A stretch of DNA of 64,000 bases, taken from NCBI GenBank assembly GCA_039989475.1, contig JBDXHU010000002.1, forward strand, positions 806,001-870,000, read 5' to 3'. How positions within the stretch are numbered: position 1 is the first letter of the stretch; each line of letters starts with the position of its first letter. This document shows positions 35,439 through 45,100 of the stretch, one piece after another. This DNA comes from JBDXHU01 sp039989475. GTDB lineage: Bacteria > Pseudomonadota > Gammaproteobacteria > Pseudomonadales > Halieaceae. The position numbers and the translations under genes were made by a program. Below the pieces are notes generated by a model that made no database searches, was not told the origin of the DNA, and saw only the letters and a program-made list of their open reading frames with translations.

Positions 35439-35450
35439 CAGACTCTGGCT

Positions 35451-37934
35451 TCACGCGCTCGCTATGAGCTTGTTGCGCACCAGTTCCGCCCCGCGCTTGC
35501 GGTTTTCATACTTACGCGCTGGCGTATTTACCACCGGTGCCAGGTCGCCGGCACATTGGGCCGCCTCGCGACGCTCAGCGGGCGCCGCCTCATACAGTGT
35601 GGTGCGTTGCCATGGGCTGCGACCCAGTGCCTCGATTCCGGCTTCCATTGCCGCCGGATTCCATTCCTGGCCGTGAGCGGCACCGGCGGCCCGGGTAATG
35701 GTCTCATTCATCAAGGTACCACCGAGGTCGTTGACACCCGCCTGCAGGCAGGCAGCCACTCCATCGCGCCCCATTTTCACCCAGGAGGCCTGGATATTAT
35801 CAATGAAACCGTGCAGCGCCAGGCGGGCGACCGCGTGCATCAACACCGCCTCACGGAAAGTTGGTCCGCGCCGCGCCCGGCCCTTCAGATACATCGGCGC
35901 TTCCATATGCACAAACGGCAGGGGAACGAATTCGGTAAAGCCGCCAGTGCGTTGCTGTAACTTTCGCAGCTGCCAAAGATGCCTGGCCCAGTGCCGGGGT
36001 CGTTCCACGTGGCCGTACATGATGGTCGCCGTAGTGCGGAAACCGACGGCATGCGCCGCCTCCATAACGTCCAGCCACTGTCCGGCACTGATCTTGTCGG
36101 GACAAATGACCGCTCTTACTTCATCATCAAGAATCTCGGCGGCCGTACCGGGCAGCGTATCCAGACCGGCCCGCTTGAGTTCAAGCAGGTAATCTTCAAG
36201 TTTCATGTCCAGGGTCTGCGCACCCTGCCACACTTCCAGTGGCGAGAAGGCATGGATGTGCATGTCCGGCGTGGCCTGCTTCACCGTGTGCAAAACATCC
36301 AGGTAAGTCTGGCCGGTATACTCCGGGTGAATACCGCCCTGCATGCACACCTCGGTGGCACCCCGCTCCCAGGCTTCTTCACAGCGGCGGGAAATTTCCG
36401 CGGCGTCCAGATCGTAGGGCCGGCCACGCAGGTTTTCACTTAGCTTACCCTTGGAGAAGGCACAGAACTGGCACTTGAAGTAGCAGATATTGGTGTAGTT
36501 GATATTGCGATTGACGGCATAGGACACGCGATCACCATGCACCTCTTGCCGCAGACGGTCCGCCTCCTGGCAGACATAGGCAAACTCGGGGCCGCGCACC
36601 CGGTACAGGCGTTCAATGTCACTCTCGCTGAGTTCAGCGCCGGCGCGACAGCGCTCGACGATATGGCGCAGGGAGTCAGGGATGTCGGCCTCGGCAACCG
36701 GGGTCTGCAAGGCCTCGACAACGGCCGCCGGCACCTCGGTCTCCTCTCCCGGACTCCAGGGATCAGTGCGGGCAAATCCTTCCGCATCGATACTGTCCAA
36801 CAGCGCTTCGTCCAGGGCGGAGTCCAGCCAGCGCTGCGGTTCGCAGGCATAGCCCGGGTATATAGTCAGTCTTTCCTGCAGGGTCTTGCCGGCAGCCGCA
36901 GTCTCCAGAGCCAGTTTATCCAGGTGTGGCCAGGGCGCCTCCGGATTGACGAAATCCGGCGTCAACGGCGATACGCCACCCCAGTCATTGATGCCGGCCG
37001 CGACTATCTGGGGTAATACACCGGGGCTCAGGTTTGGCGGCGCCTGGATATTCATTTCGGGGCCAAACAGTAGCCGCGCGACAGCGATGGTCCACAATAA
37101 TTCATCCAGGTCAGGCTCCGGCGCGGAAGCCATCAGCGTGCCCTCCTTGGCGCGGAAATTCTGGATGATGATTTCCTGCAAATGTCCGTGCCGGGCATGA
37201 ATCTCGCGCAACTCCAACAGCGATTCAATACGTTCCAGGCGGGTCTCGCCGATACCGATGAGAATGCCAGAGGTGAATGGCACTTGCTGCCGGCCGGCTC
37301 TTTCAATCGTATCCAGGCGACGCGCGGGATCCTTGTCGGGCGAGCCGTAATGGGGCATCCCTTTTTCACACAGGCGCTCTGCTGCCGACTCCAGCATGAT
37401 GCCCATGGAAGCCGAGACCTTGCGCAGCGCCGCCATCTCCGCATCATCCATGCAGCCAGCATTAATATGCGGCAACAGGCTGGTTTCAGCCAGGACCCGT
37501 TCTGCAACATGTGCAACGTACTCCAGGGTGCTGGCAAACCCCAGCTCCGCCAGGGCCTTGCGCGCCGCGCTGTAGCGCAACTCGGGACGCTCCCCCAGGG
37601 TGAACAAAGCCTCGCGGCAGCCCATCGCCTCACCTTCCCGGGCCAGCTCCAGCACTTGCTCCACACTCATATACGGCTGCGGGATATGCCGGGGGGTCTG
37701 GGCGAAGGTGCAGTAATGACAGACATCACGGCACAGATGTGTGAGTGGAATAAACACTTTTCTGGAATAGGAGACGACATTGCCATGCCCCTGGTCGCGC
37801 AGTGCCGCAGCAATTTGCGCCAATCTGGCGGTGTCATCTACTGCAGCCAGCGCCAGCGCCTGCTGCGCCGACAGCGGCTCGCGCTGGAGCCGCCCCAGCA
37901 AACCTTCCAATTCCAGGTCTTCGTAGTGGGTCAT
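35451..37934 (-). CDS. fbiC: FO synthase, fused CofG-CofH (FbiC)
   Basis: Makes FO, the deazaflavin chromophore of coenzyme F420, from tyrosine and 5-amino-6-ribitylaminouracil. Two radical-SAM modules are fused in 827 residues. The N-terminal CofG half has its CX3CX2C cluster motif at C68, C72 and C75 (HLCRDVCHYCTFAQTP). The C-terminal CofH half has C484, C488 and C491 (NICYFKCQFCAFSKGK). The order and length match mycobacterial FbiC; many archaea keep the two proteins separate. The ATG overlaps the cofC stop (ATGA). It is the fifth gene of the F420 operon. Confidence 0.96.
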   Translation of the reverse strand: MTHYEDLELEGLLGRLQREPLSAQQALALAAVDDTARLAQIAAALRDQGHGNVVSYSRKVFIPLTHLCRDVCHYCTFAQTPRHIPQPYMSVEQVLELAREGEAMGCREALFTLGERPELRYSAARKALAELGFASTLEYVAHVAERVLAETSLLPHINAGCMDDAEMAALRKVSASMGIMLESAAERLCEKGMPHYGSPDKDPARRLDTIERAGRQQVPFTSGILIGIGETRLERIESLLELREIHARHGHLQEIIIQNFRAKEGTLMASAPEPDLDELLWTIAVARLLFGPEMNIQAPPNLSPGVLPQIVAAGINDWGGVSPLTPDFVNPEAPWPHLDKLALETAAAGKTLQERLTIYPGYACEPQRWLDSALDEALLDSIDAEGFARTDPWSPGEETEVPAAVVEALQTPVAEADIPDSLRHIVERCRAGAELSESDIERLYRVRGPEFAYVCQEADRLRQEVHGDRVSYAVNRNINYTNICYFKCQFCAFSKGKLSENLRGRPYDLDAAEISRRCEEAWERGATEVCMQGGIHPEYTGQTYLDVLHTVKQATPDMHIHAFSPLEVWQGAQTLDMKLEDYLLELKRAGLDTLPGTAAEILDDEVRAVICPDKISAGQWLDVMEAAHAVGFRTTATIMYGHVERPRHWARHLWQLRKLQQRTGGFTEFVPLPFVHMEAPMYLKGRARRGPTFREAVLMHAVARLALHGFIDNIQASWVKMGRDGVAACLQAGVNDLGGTLMNETITRAAGAAHGQEWNPAAMEAGIEALGRSPWQRTTLYEAAPAERREAAQCAGDLAPVVNTPARKYENRKRGAELVRNKLIASA

Positions 37935-38683
37935 GTGCCGGCTCCGGATTCGGATTCGGCTCCGGATTCGGTATCGGTTTCACGCAGCGCAGGCAGCCCA
38001 TTGTCCCGCAGCAGCGAGAGTCGCTGCCCAATTTCAGAGTCCAGTAGCAGGGCCGCCGTGTGTTCGCCGCGCTCACCGGCACGAATACGCTGATACAGCA
38101 TGAGTAAATCGGCCGGCTCATCAATATCCAGGCCCACGTTGTCCAGATCCAGGATTTGCAGGTTCATGCCCCGCGCCCGGGCCGCAGCACTGTGAGCAGC
38201 GCAGCTGCCAGGCCCGTAGTGAAACGGGGGGCGTCGCTTGCTGCCAAACAACATGATATTGGTACCCTCACCCGCCAGGTCCGGAGATAACACCAGGTCC
38301 CTGTCAGGATTCCTGAACCGAGTGAGCAGCGCCCGCAGGTCCCGCCGCTGCAAAAGTGGAATATCACTGTGCACGACCATGACCGGCGGCTCGCCACGAC
38401 CGGCCAGCAAGGCACAGGCAGCCTCTATCACTGGATTGAGGCCGGTGCAGCCCAGGGCTGTTTCGCTGAGCGATTCCACCCCGTACTTGTTGGCCAATAG
38501 TTCAGCCGCTGGATCATCAGAGACCAGCAACACGCCAGCCAATCCGGGTTCCGCAACCAGGGTACTGAGCACGTCCTCCACCATCGCCTGCGCCAGAGCC
38601 CGCCGCTCATGGGGGGCGAGTATGCCGGATAAGCGCGATTTAGCCCTGACCAGGTCTTTGACCGGCAGTAACGCCCACACCAC
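37931..38683 (-). CDS. cofC: Phospholactate/phosphoenolpyruvate guanylyltransferase CofC
   Basis: Activates a three-carbon phosphoacid (2-phospholactate, phosphoenolpyruvate or 3-phosphoglycerate, depending on lineage) with GTP for F420 side-chain assembly. The 250-residue nucleotidyltransferase begins VWALLPVKDLVRAKSRL and has VMVVHSDIPLL and LVLSPDLAGEGTNIMLF. The last 16 residues are an acidic ETDTESGAES-type tail coded by short DNA repeats, which looks dispensable. The GTG start overlaps the cofD stop by one base (TAGTG). Which phosphoacid it uses cannot be told from sequence alone. Confidence 0.93.
   Translation of the reverse strand: MVWALLPVKDLVRAKSRLSGILAPHERRALAQAMVEDVLSTLVAEPGLAGVLLVSDDPAAELLANKYGVESLSETALGCTGLNPVIEAACALLAGRGEPPVMVVHSDIPLLQRRDLRALLTRFRNPDRDLVLSPDLAGEGTNIMLFGSKRRPPFHYGPGSCAAHSAAARARGMNLQILDLDNVGLDIDEPADLLMLYQRIRAGERGEHTAALLLDSEIGQRLSLLRDNGLPALRETDTESGAESESGAGT
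37934..37983. repeat. Short tandem repeat in the cofC 3' end
   Basis: Six-base units of the types CCGGCT, CCGGAT and TCGGAT recur over about 45 bases (plus strand). They code for the Glu/Ser/Gly/Ala tail of CofC immediately before the fbiC start. Confidence 0.6.
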
Positions 38684-39648
38684 TATGTCTCTCCTCCTGC
38701 AACATCGATAAGCACGCGGGCCAACTGCTCCCGGTCATCAAGACTCCTCATGATAGTCGGCGCAACAGTCACGTCCATACCCGACGCACGTATTCCAGCG
38801 GCGAGTGTAGCGTCATCCTCGTCAAGTACAAATGTATTTACCAGGCCATGGTAGTGCTCAGCCACCGCAGCAGCACTCACTTCACGACCTAATTCGCGCA
38901 GCATTTTTGCCGCCGGCCCCTTGATAGCTTCACCGCCTACAATCGGCGATACCGCAATGAGCGGGCAGCTACAGTCGAGCAGGGCCTGGCGCAGGCCTGG
39001 TAGCTTGAGAATAGGGTCGACGCTGACAAAGGGATTGGAGGGACAAATAATGACCGCAGCCAATTCCTGCCCCTGTAACAGCTGCAGTATTTCTGGCTGT
39101 GGCCGCGCCGACTCGATTCCGTCAAATCGAAAACCGGTCACTACCGGCCTGCATTGCTCCCGCACGAAGTACTGCTGGAACGGCATCTCCCCCGCCGCAC
39201 ACTGAACCATGGTCCGAACCGGGCCGTCCGTCATGGGCAACAAGCGTGTTTGCACACCCAGCTTGCCACACAAGTCGCGAGTAACCTGGCTCAAGGAGCG
39301 GCCCTGGCGAAGCTGCTCAGTCCGTTGCAAATGCGTGGCCAGGTCCTTGTCACCGAGTCGGAACCAGTCTTCGCCACCGAGTGCGGCCAGGGCATCCAGG
39401 CACTGCCAGCTCTCTCCCGCCAGGCCCCAACCCTGCTGCGGGTTATTGAGTCCGGCCAGGGTGTACATAACCGTGTCCAGGTCAGGCGCTATATGCAGTC
39501 CCAGGTGCTCAAAATCGTCAGCGGTATTGGCAACCACCGTCAACTGCTCCGGCTCCAGCACGCGAGCCAGGCCAAGCGCCAACTTGGCACCGCCAACACC
39601 GCCGGACAGGGCCAGTACTTTTTTCCCGGGAGCCAGAATCATGGCCAC
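38683..39648 (-). CDS. cofD: 2-phospho-L-lactate transferase CofD (FbiA)
   Basis: Transfers the activated phosphoacid moiety to FO, giving F420-0 or its dehydro form. The 321-residue protein has the nucleotide-binding VLALSGGVGGAKLALGL (11-27), VANTADDFEHLGLHI and GDKDLATHLQRTEQLRQG, all typical of CofD. A GTG start overlaps the cofE stop by one base; an ATG two codons later is the alternative. It is the third gene of the operon. Confidence 0.96.
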   Translation of the reverse strand: MAMILAPGKKVLALSGGVGGAKLALGLARVLEPEQLTVVANTADDFEHLGLHIAPDLDTVMYTLAGLNNPQQGWGLAGESWQCLDALAALGGEDWFRLGDKDLATHLQRTEQLRQGRSLSQVTRDLCGKLGVQTRLLPMTDGPVRTMVQCAAGEMPFQQYFVREQCRPVVTGFRFDGIESARPQPEILQLLQGQELAAVIICPSNPFVSVDPILKLPGLRQALLDCSCPLIAVSPIVGGEAIKGPAAKMLRELGREVSAAAVAEHYHGLVNTFVLDEDDATLAAGIRASGMDVTVAPTIMRSLDDREQLARVLIDVAGGET

Positions 39649-40415
39649 TAGCGAAACATGTCCAGTGCCGGGTCCCGCAGCAGACTGGCCGAGCCGCCCG
39701 TCGAAGTGGTCCAGCTCATGCCCCTGGCCAGTACCAGCGGACAGGCTTCATCAGCCTGCCCCATAACCAGGGATGCCGCCGCCGCCAGTTCATCGGCGAC
39801 GGCCACCTCGGTCACCTCCAGTGCCCGGCCGTAGAGGTCGGGATCGCCGATCTGGTTGCTCACCGGCTCAATACCGCTGCAGCCAATGGCAAAACCAATA
39901 GTCCCGTGGCGCCAGGCGCGACCGGCACTATCATTAATAATAACCGCGACCGGAACATCGAATTCCTGTTGCACATGGTGGCGCAGCGCCGCGGCACTGG
40001 CGTCCGGGTTTTCCGGCAGCAGCAATACCTGCGGATCATCCTCTGCCAGCGGGATATTGGACTTATCAATACCGGCATTGGCGTGAACATAACCGAGCCG
40101 ATGCTCGACAATAATGACCCCGGGGCGCACCCGCAGCACCTCACGGGATTCACGTAAAATCAGTTCGACCTGGCGCGGGTCCTTCTCGGCACGCTCGGCC
40201 AGCGCCAGCGCCTCGGGGCCTGGTTCAACATCAGCCAGTCTGACATAACGATTCTCGGCCTTGCTGACAATCTTCTGGGCCAACAGCAAAACGTCGCCGG
40301 CTTCCAGTTGCAGTCCGTTGTCGCGCAGCGCCGCGCAGATCATCCCCGGCAAGTCGTCCCCGGGCTGCACCAGGGGAAACGGCAGCAGGGGAATCAACTG
40401 CAGGGCAGCGCTCAT
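39648..40415 (-). CDS. cofE: F420-0:gamma-L-glutamate ligase CofE
   Basis: Adds the glutamate tail to F420-0 using GTP. The 255-residue stand-alone CofE fold has GDVLLLAQKIVSKAENR and NDSAGRAWRHGTIGFAIG. It lacks the C-terminal FMN-binding reductase domain that actinobacterial FbiB carries for reducing dehydro-F420-0. The ATG at 40415 (MSAALQLIPLL) overlaps the npdG stop by one base (TGATG). The longer frame to 40457 lies within npdG. Confidence 0.94.
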   Translation of the reverse strand: MSAALQLIPLLPFPLVQPGDDLPGMICAALRDNGLQLEAGDVLLLAQKIVSKAENRYVRLADVEPGPEALALAERAEKDPRQVELILRESREVLRVRPGVIIVEHRLGYVHANAGIDKSNIPLAEDDPQVLLLPENPDASAAALRHHVQQEFDVPVAVIINDSAGRAWRHGTIGFAIGCSGIEPVSNQIGDPDLYGRALEVTEVAVADELAAAASLVMGQADEACPLVLARGMSWTTSTGGSASLLRDPALDMFR

Positions 40416-41098
40416 CAGGACAGTTCCGGCCCCGTAATTGAGATACCGGCGTGACACTTGTATTGGCGGTTGATCGTGATCAGCACCGAGGTGAGTGCTT
40501 CTGCCGCCGCCGCATTGGCGATGGGGCCGGCGTGGAAGCCACGCATGCCAGCCGCTGCGACCAGAGCGATCACACTGGCCCGCGCGTCCTTGCTGTCACC
40601 GCAGACCAGGACGTCGCATTCAATGCCGTGGCCTTCCTGCAAATGGTGGGCCGCCACGTTCTGGAAAGCGGATACCACCTGCACATCTTCACCGAGCAGG
40701 TCCTGTGCGATCTGCCCGGCACTACCGCCAGCAGGCAACTGTACACGCCCTACTTTGGGCGGCACCAGCGGCACCGTAACATCGATCAGGATTTTTCCTG
40801 CCAGCGCAGGCTTTACGTGCTCCAGGGTAGAGCTCTGGTGGGCAAAGGGGACCGTCAGGGTGATGATATCGGCAGCTTCTGCCGCAGCCAGGTTTTCCAT
40901 GGCCTCCACTTCAACATCCCCCACACCCCGATCTGCCATAACCTCGCGCAGGTCAGCGGTGGCGGCCTCCGCTTTCTCCTGGGTGCGTGAGCCAATAATG
41001 ACCCGGTAACCATTCTGAGCCCAACGTCGGGCCAGGCCCGTGCCAAGATCACCCGTGCCTCCCAGTATTGCCAGTACCGGTAACGATTCGTTTGTCAT
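40415..41098 (-). CDS. npdG: F420-dependent NADP oxidoreductase (NpdG/Fno)
   Basis: Moves hydride between reduced F420 and NADP. The 227-residue protein has a Rossmann fold with GGTGDLG (13-19). IIGSRTQEKA provides the arginine expected to bind the 2'-phosphate of NADP. TVPFAHQSSTLEHV and AFQNVAAHHLQ are family features near the F420 site. It is the first gene of the F420 operon, so it probably links the cofactor pool to NADPH. No clear promoter was recognised upstream. Confidence 0.92.
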   Translation of the reverse strand: MTNESLPVLAILGGTGDLGTGLARRWAQNGYRVIIGSRTQEKAEAATADLREVMADRGVGDVEVEAMENLAAAEAADIITLTVPFAHQSSTLEHVKPALAGKILIDVTVPLVPPKVGRVQLPAGGSAGQIAQDLLGEDVQVVSAFQNVAAHHLQEGHGIECDVLVCGDSKDARASVIALVAAAGMRGFHAGPIANAAAAEALTSVLITINRQYKCHAGISITGPELS

Positions 41099-41131
41099 AG
41101 TTAAATTCTCGGTTGCTTGTTAGAAATTGCA

Positions 41132-41150
41132 CCCCCGAGGGAATCGGGGG
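41132..41150. repeat. Hairpin between npdG and the divergent dehydrogenase
   Basis: CCCCCGA, five bases (GGGAA), then TCGGGGG: a 7-bp perfect stem midway in the 115-bp divergent intergenic region. It may be an operator or a leader hairpin. There is no T-run on either strand. Confidence 0.55.
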
Positions 41151-41213
41151 TAGGATACTCGCGCCCCGGCATATTATGTAACTCGCCTATTTTTCACAAG
41201 CAAACGAGCAAAC

Positions 41214-41999
41214 ATGACCATGGATAATCCCACCGATCTCACCGGCAAAGTCGCTATCGTCACCGGTGGCGGCAAGGGTATCGGCCGCGGCATCAGCGAA
41301 CGTTTGCTGGAAGCCGGTGCCAGGGTGCTGGTCTGCGGTCGCAGTCAGCCGCAAGAGCTGCCCACCGCCGCCGGCCAGACAGCCAGCTTTCATGCCTGTG
41401 ATGTGCGCGAAGTCGATCAGATCCAGAACACGGTAGACTTTACGCTTGAGCAGCTCGGACGGATTGATATCCTGGTCAACAATGCTGGCGGCGCGCCCTG
41501 GGCCGACGCTGCCAGCGCCTCGCCGCGCTTTTCCGAATCCATCATCCGCCTCAACCTGATCGCCCCACTTAATTTCGCACAGGCGGTCAACGCCGTCATG
41601 CAGGGCCAGGCTGAGGGCGGCTGCATTATCAACATTGCCAGCGTCAGCACCCTGCGGCCCTCGCCCGGCACCGCCGCCTATGGTGCCGCCAAGGCCGGGC
41701 TGGTAAACCTGGGCAGCTCACTGGCCGTTGAATGGGCCCCAAAAGTGCGAGTCAATGCCATTATTTGTGGCCTGACCCAGACCGAGCAAGCGCATTTACA
41801 TTACGGTGATGATGCCGGCATCGCTGCGGTTAGCGAGACCATCCCACTGGGCCGCATGGCGCAACCCCGCGACATCGGCGATACCTGCCTGTTCCTGGCA
41901 TCATCGCTGGCCAGCTATATCAGCGGCGCCAGCATCGCGGTGCATGGCGGCGGTGAGCGTCCGGCATTCCTGGGCGCGGCCAACACCGGGCAGGATTAG
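41214..41999 (+). CDS. Short-chain dehydrogenase/reductase
   Basis: A 261-residue classical SDR. The cofactor motif TGGGKGIGRG spans 17-26 and NNAG is at 89-92. The catalytic set is S143 or S145, Y156 and K160 (YGAAK). The substrate is unknown. It diverges from the F420 operon and may share regulation with it, but SDRs use NAD(P), not F420. A GGCGCC/GGCGCC hairpin without a T-run follows the stop (42004-42021). Confidence 0.9.
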   Translation: MTMDNPTDLTGKVAIVTGGGKGIGRGISERLLEAGARVLVCGRSQPQELPTAAGQTASFHACDVREVDQIQNTVDFTLEQLGRIDILVNNAGGAPWADAASASPRFSESIIRLNLIAPLNFAQAVNAVMQGQAEGGCIINIASVSTLRPSPGTAAYGAAKAGLVNLGSSLAVEWAPKVRVNAIICGLTQTEQAHLHYGDDAGIAAVSETIPLGRMAQPRDIGDTCLFLASSLASYISGASIAVHGGGERPAFLGAANTGQD

Positions 42000-42053
42000 G
42001 CGCGGCGCCTCTTTGGGCGCCCTGGGACCAGGTTCACAGCTTGCTGCCGAGAT

Positions 42054-42084
42054 TTGTCATTCCGAGCCTAGATCGGGTTATACT
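42054..42084 (+). promoter_or_regulatory. Candidate promoter for the GGDEF/EAL protein
   Basis: TTGTCA (42054-42059) and TATACT (42079-42084) are separated by 19 bp, a little longer than ideal. The predicted transcript start is near 42091, about 48 nt before the ATG. Confidence 0.45.
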
Positions 42085-42138
42085 CGGCCAAATTCGTAGA
42101 GTACAACGCTCTGCCTTACCCCTGGTTACGAGGTATTG

Positions 42139-45100
42139 ATGTCAGAAGCTGAAAAGCTGCCTAAGAATCAGCCAGCTGAGATCCACATCGACGGCATTCC
42201 ACAGTATGTCGGCGAAATCAGCGCCACCCTGGAGCAGGGACTGATCATGTCTGACAGCCGCACCACGCGCGGCAAACAGAGCGCGGGCGACATCAAGGTG
42301 CATCCCGGCGCCAGGGGTGAGCTCGTGTTTCTCGAGCTATTCAATGACGATGACGAGCAAATAGTCGTTCCCATCAGCATAGTCGGTGCCGAGGGTAAGG
42401 ACATTACCCTGGATTTCCGCGACCAGGGGTCGGAGATCACCACTACGGTTTTGCACCGACTGGATTCTAGTCGCAAGGTTGTGGCCAGGGCGACGAAAGT
42501 AGACCCCAAGGTATTACCCGACTTGCGTAAACGCAGCCTGCGTCAACTCGACAAGATAATCTCCAACTTCATACTGAGCCTCGCCGACCACCTGTTCGAC
42601 CTCTCTTCCCGCCCACAAAGCAGTGGTCAGCAGGACGAGCTTTATGAGGCGATGAACATTCTCAAACGCGGTAAGGATCAAATATGCGATTCCTTCGCAG
42701 AGCAGATCAATAACTTTTTTGACCACGCACACAAGCAGGCCAGCGACGAGAGCAGCGACAGCAATGGCGAGATAGAGTTTTCCGAGCTCAACCTGGTCGA
42801 CATCCAGGACTTCGAAGACTCGCTGTCACTCAATCGCATGATCAAGGCTGGACAGGACAAGTATGCACTGCCGATGGAATGCCTGACCTTGCGCTACGCC
42901 GAGGTGGCAGAGGTTGATCCACTGGAAACGCGACTGCCCGTGCATATCGCACAGATTTGCGAGGCATTTCGCGGCAGCATTCAGGATCGCGACATTCCCA
43001 ATGTCGTCGCCCCGGAGGTGTACTCCTTTTTCTCTGAAGAAGTGGTGCGCAAGCTGGATGCTTTCTACACTAGTCTCAATGCTTTCATGCGTGAGCATGG
43101 CATCCAACCCGATATCGAATCTGAAATAAAGAAAAACGGCTCCGTACTGAAGCGCCTGGAGAAGGACAGGAACAAGGCCAAGGCTCCACCCAAAAAAGAA
43201 ACAAAGCCGGAACCGGAACCCGAAGCGAGCGCCCCGGACCCCAATGCCGACCTGCCCAGTGAAGAAGAAGCCGCCGACCTGAAGGACGAGGCTCGCCGTG
43301 CCGGCCTGGAGCAGGATGATGAGCCTGCAAAACCCAAAGCCAAAGCCAAGGCCAAGGCCAAAGACAAAGACAAAGACAGCGTCGATGCCGACGACTCGAG
43401 TGACGCCAAGGTCACCGAGAAGTTCGCCAACGAACTCGTCGATGTCATCAAGAAGCAGTTCAACCCTGACAACCTGTATAAATCGGTGATCGACGCCCTC
43501 AATTTTCGGCGCGAGAATATTGGTGGTGACGCGCCCGGCGGGGCAGCCTATGGCGCGCCCGGCACCAGCCCCGACAGGCGCTTTGGCGGCGATGCCGCCG
43601 CCCCCCTGGCCGGCGGCACAGGCAGCCCCGGTAGCGTTCCCGGTGGCACTGAAGGCGGCACACCTGCCGGCACCAACGCCCTGGCCAGTGCACTGTCAGC
43701 GTTACAGGGAGACAGCCAGGTCAGAACACAGCTGCACCAACAGCCTTCCTTGCGCCAGTACCTCAGTGACCACCAGGGCAGTATCGCCGAACTGGAGGGC
43801 ACCCAGGGCATCGCCCCGGACAGCCTCAACCAGCTCGACCTGGTAGACAACCTGTTCAGCGACATCAGCACCGACGTCGATGTCACGCCAGACCTGAAGC
43901 CAGCCGTGGGCGACCTGCAAATCCCCCTGGCCAAGCTGGCGTTGCTGGAACCGCAATTCTTTGCTGATCGCGAGCACCCGGCCCGCGGTGTGATTGACAA
44001 GGTGGCGCAGCTGTCTTCATCCGGCAACTACCCCAACAAGGCGCTGGAGGGTCGGGTTACCGAGATCATCGACAACATTGTCGAAAACTATAAAACCGAC
44101 AGCGATGTATTCGAAAACGCACTGGGTGAACTGGACTCTTTAACCGGGCAACAGCAACGTGCGCTGGAGCGCAACGTTGAGCGAGTGGTCAAGACCCAGG
44201 ACGGGCAGCAGAAACTGGCCAAGGCGGAAAAGGCCGTCGAGAAAGTACTGGGCAGCCGCATTCGCCCGCCGCAGGCGCCCAAGCCAATCGTCGACCTGGT
44301 CGAGAAGGGCTGGCGGGATTTGCTCAAGCTGACCTACGTAAAGTCCGGGCCCAACAGCAAGGCCTGGAAAGATTATGTAAAAACACTGGACCTGCTGTCC
44401 CTGTGGCTAATTGAGCAACAAAAAGGCGGCGACGACCAGGTACAGGTGGAACGCGCCCTGGAAGCCGAACCCTTTATCGACATGGTGCGCCAGCAGATAT
44501 CAGAGGCGCTGCCTACCCACATGGAGCACGAAGCGGTGCTCGATAACCTCAAGGAAGTACTGGCCGGGCGCGCCGATCTTGAGCAGGTAGAGGTCCAGGC
44601 ACCAGTTGAGGACACCACGCCGAGGCCGGGTGAGATTCGCAAAAAAGTCGAATCACTGCCGCGCTTGCGACGCTGGGTCAAGCGCGTCGATGAACTGGAA
44701 AAAGGCAGCTGGCTAAGCTACCGCGATGCGGAAGGCGCCAAGCGGCGAATGCAATTGGCCTGGGTCAGCGATGAGCGCGACCGCTTTATTTTCGTCAATG
44801 AGCGCGGCCAGAAGGTGGCAGATGTCAGTGGCATTGAATTAGCGCGGCAGCTGTCCAGGGGGGTCAAGCCACCCACGCAAACGGAAGAGTTGCCGCTGGT
44901 CGACCAGACCATGTACAAGACGCTGGAGCACGTCCAGAAATCGCTCAGCTTCGACAAGAACCACGACAACCTGACCAAGCTTATCAATAAGGAGACCTTC
45001 CTTAACCAGATGGAATTGGCTCTGCAGCACGCCAAAACCAAGCATGCCACGCACTCATTGCTGTATATCGATATTGACCAGTTTGCCATCGTCAACGATG

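Noticed and set aside
42004..42021. GGCGCC-N6-GGCGCC as terminator of the dehydrogenase
   Set aside because: The stem is short, each arm is self-complementary and no T-run follows on the plus strand.
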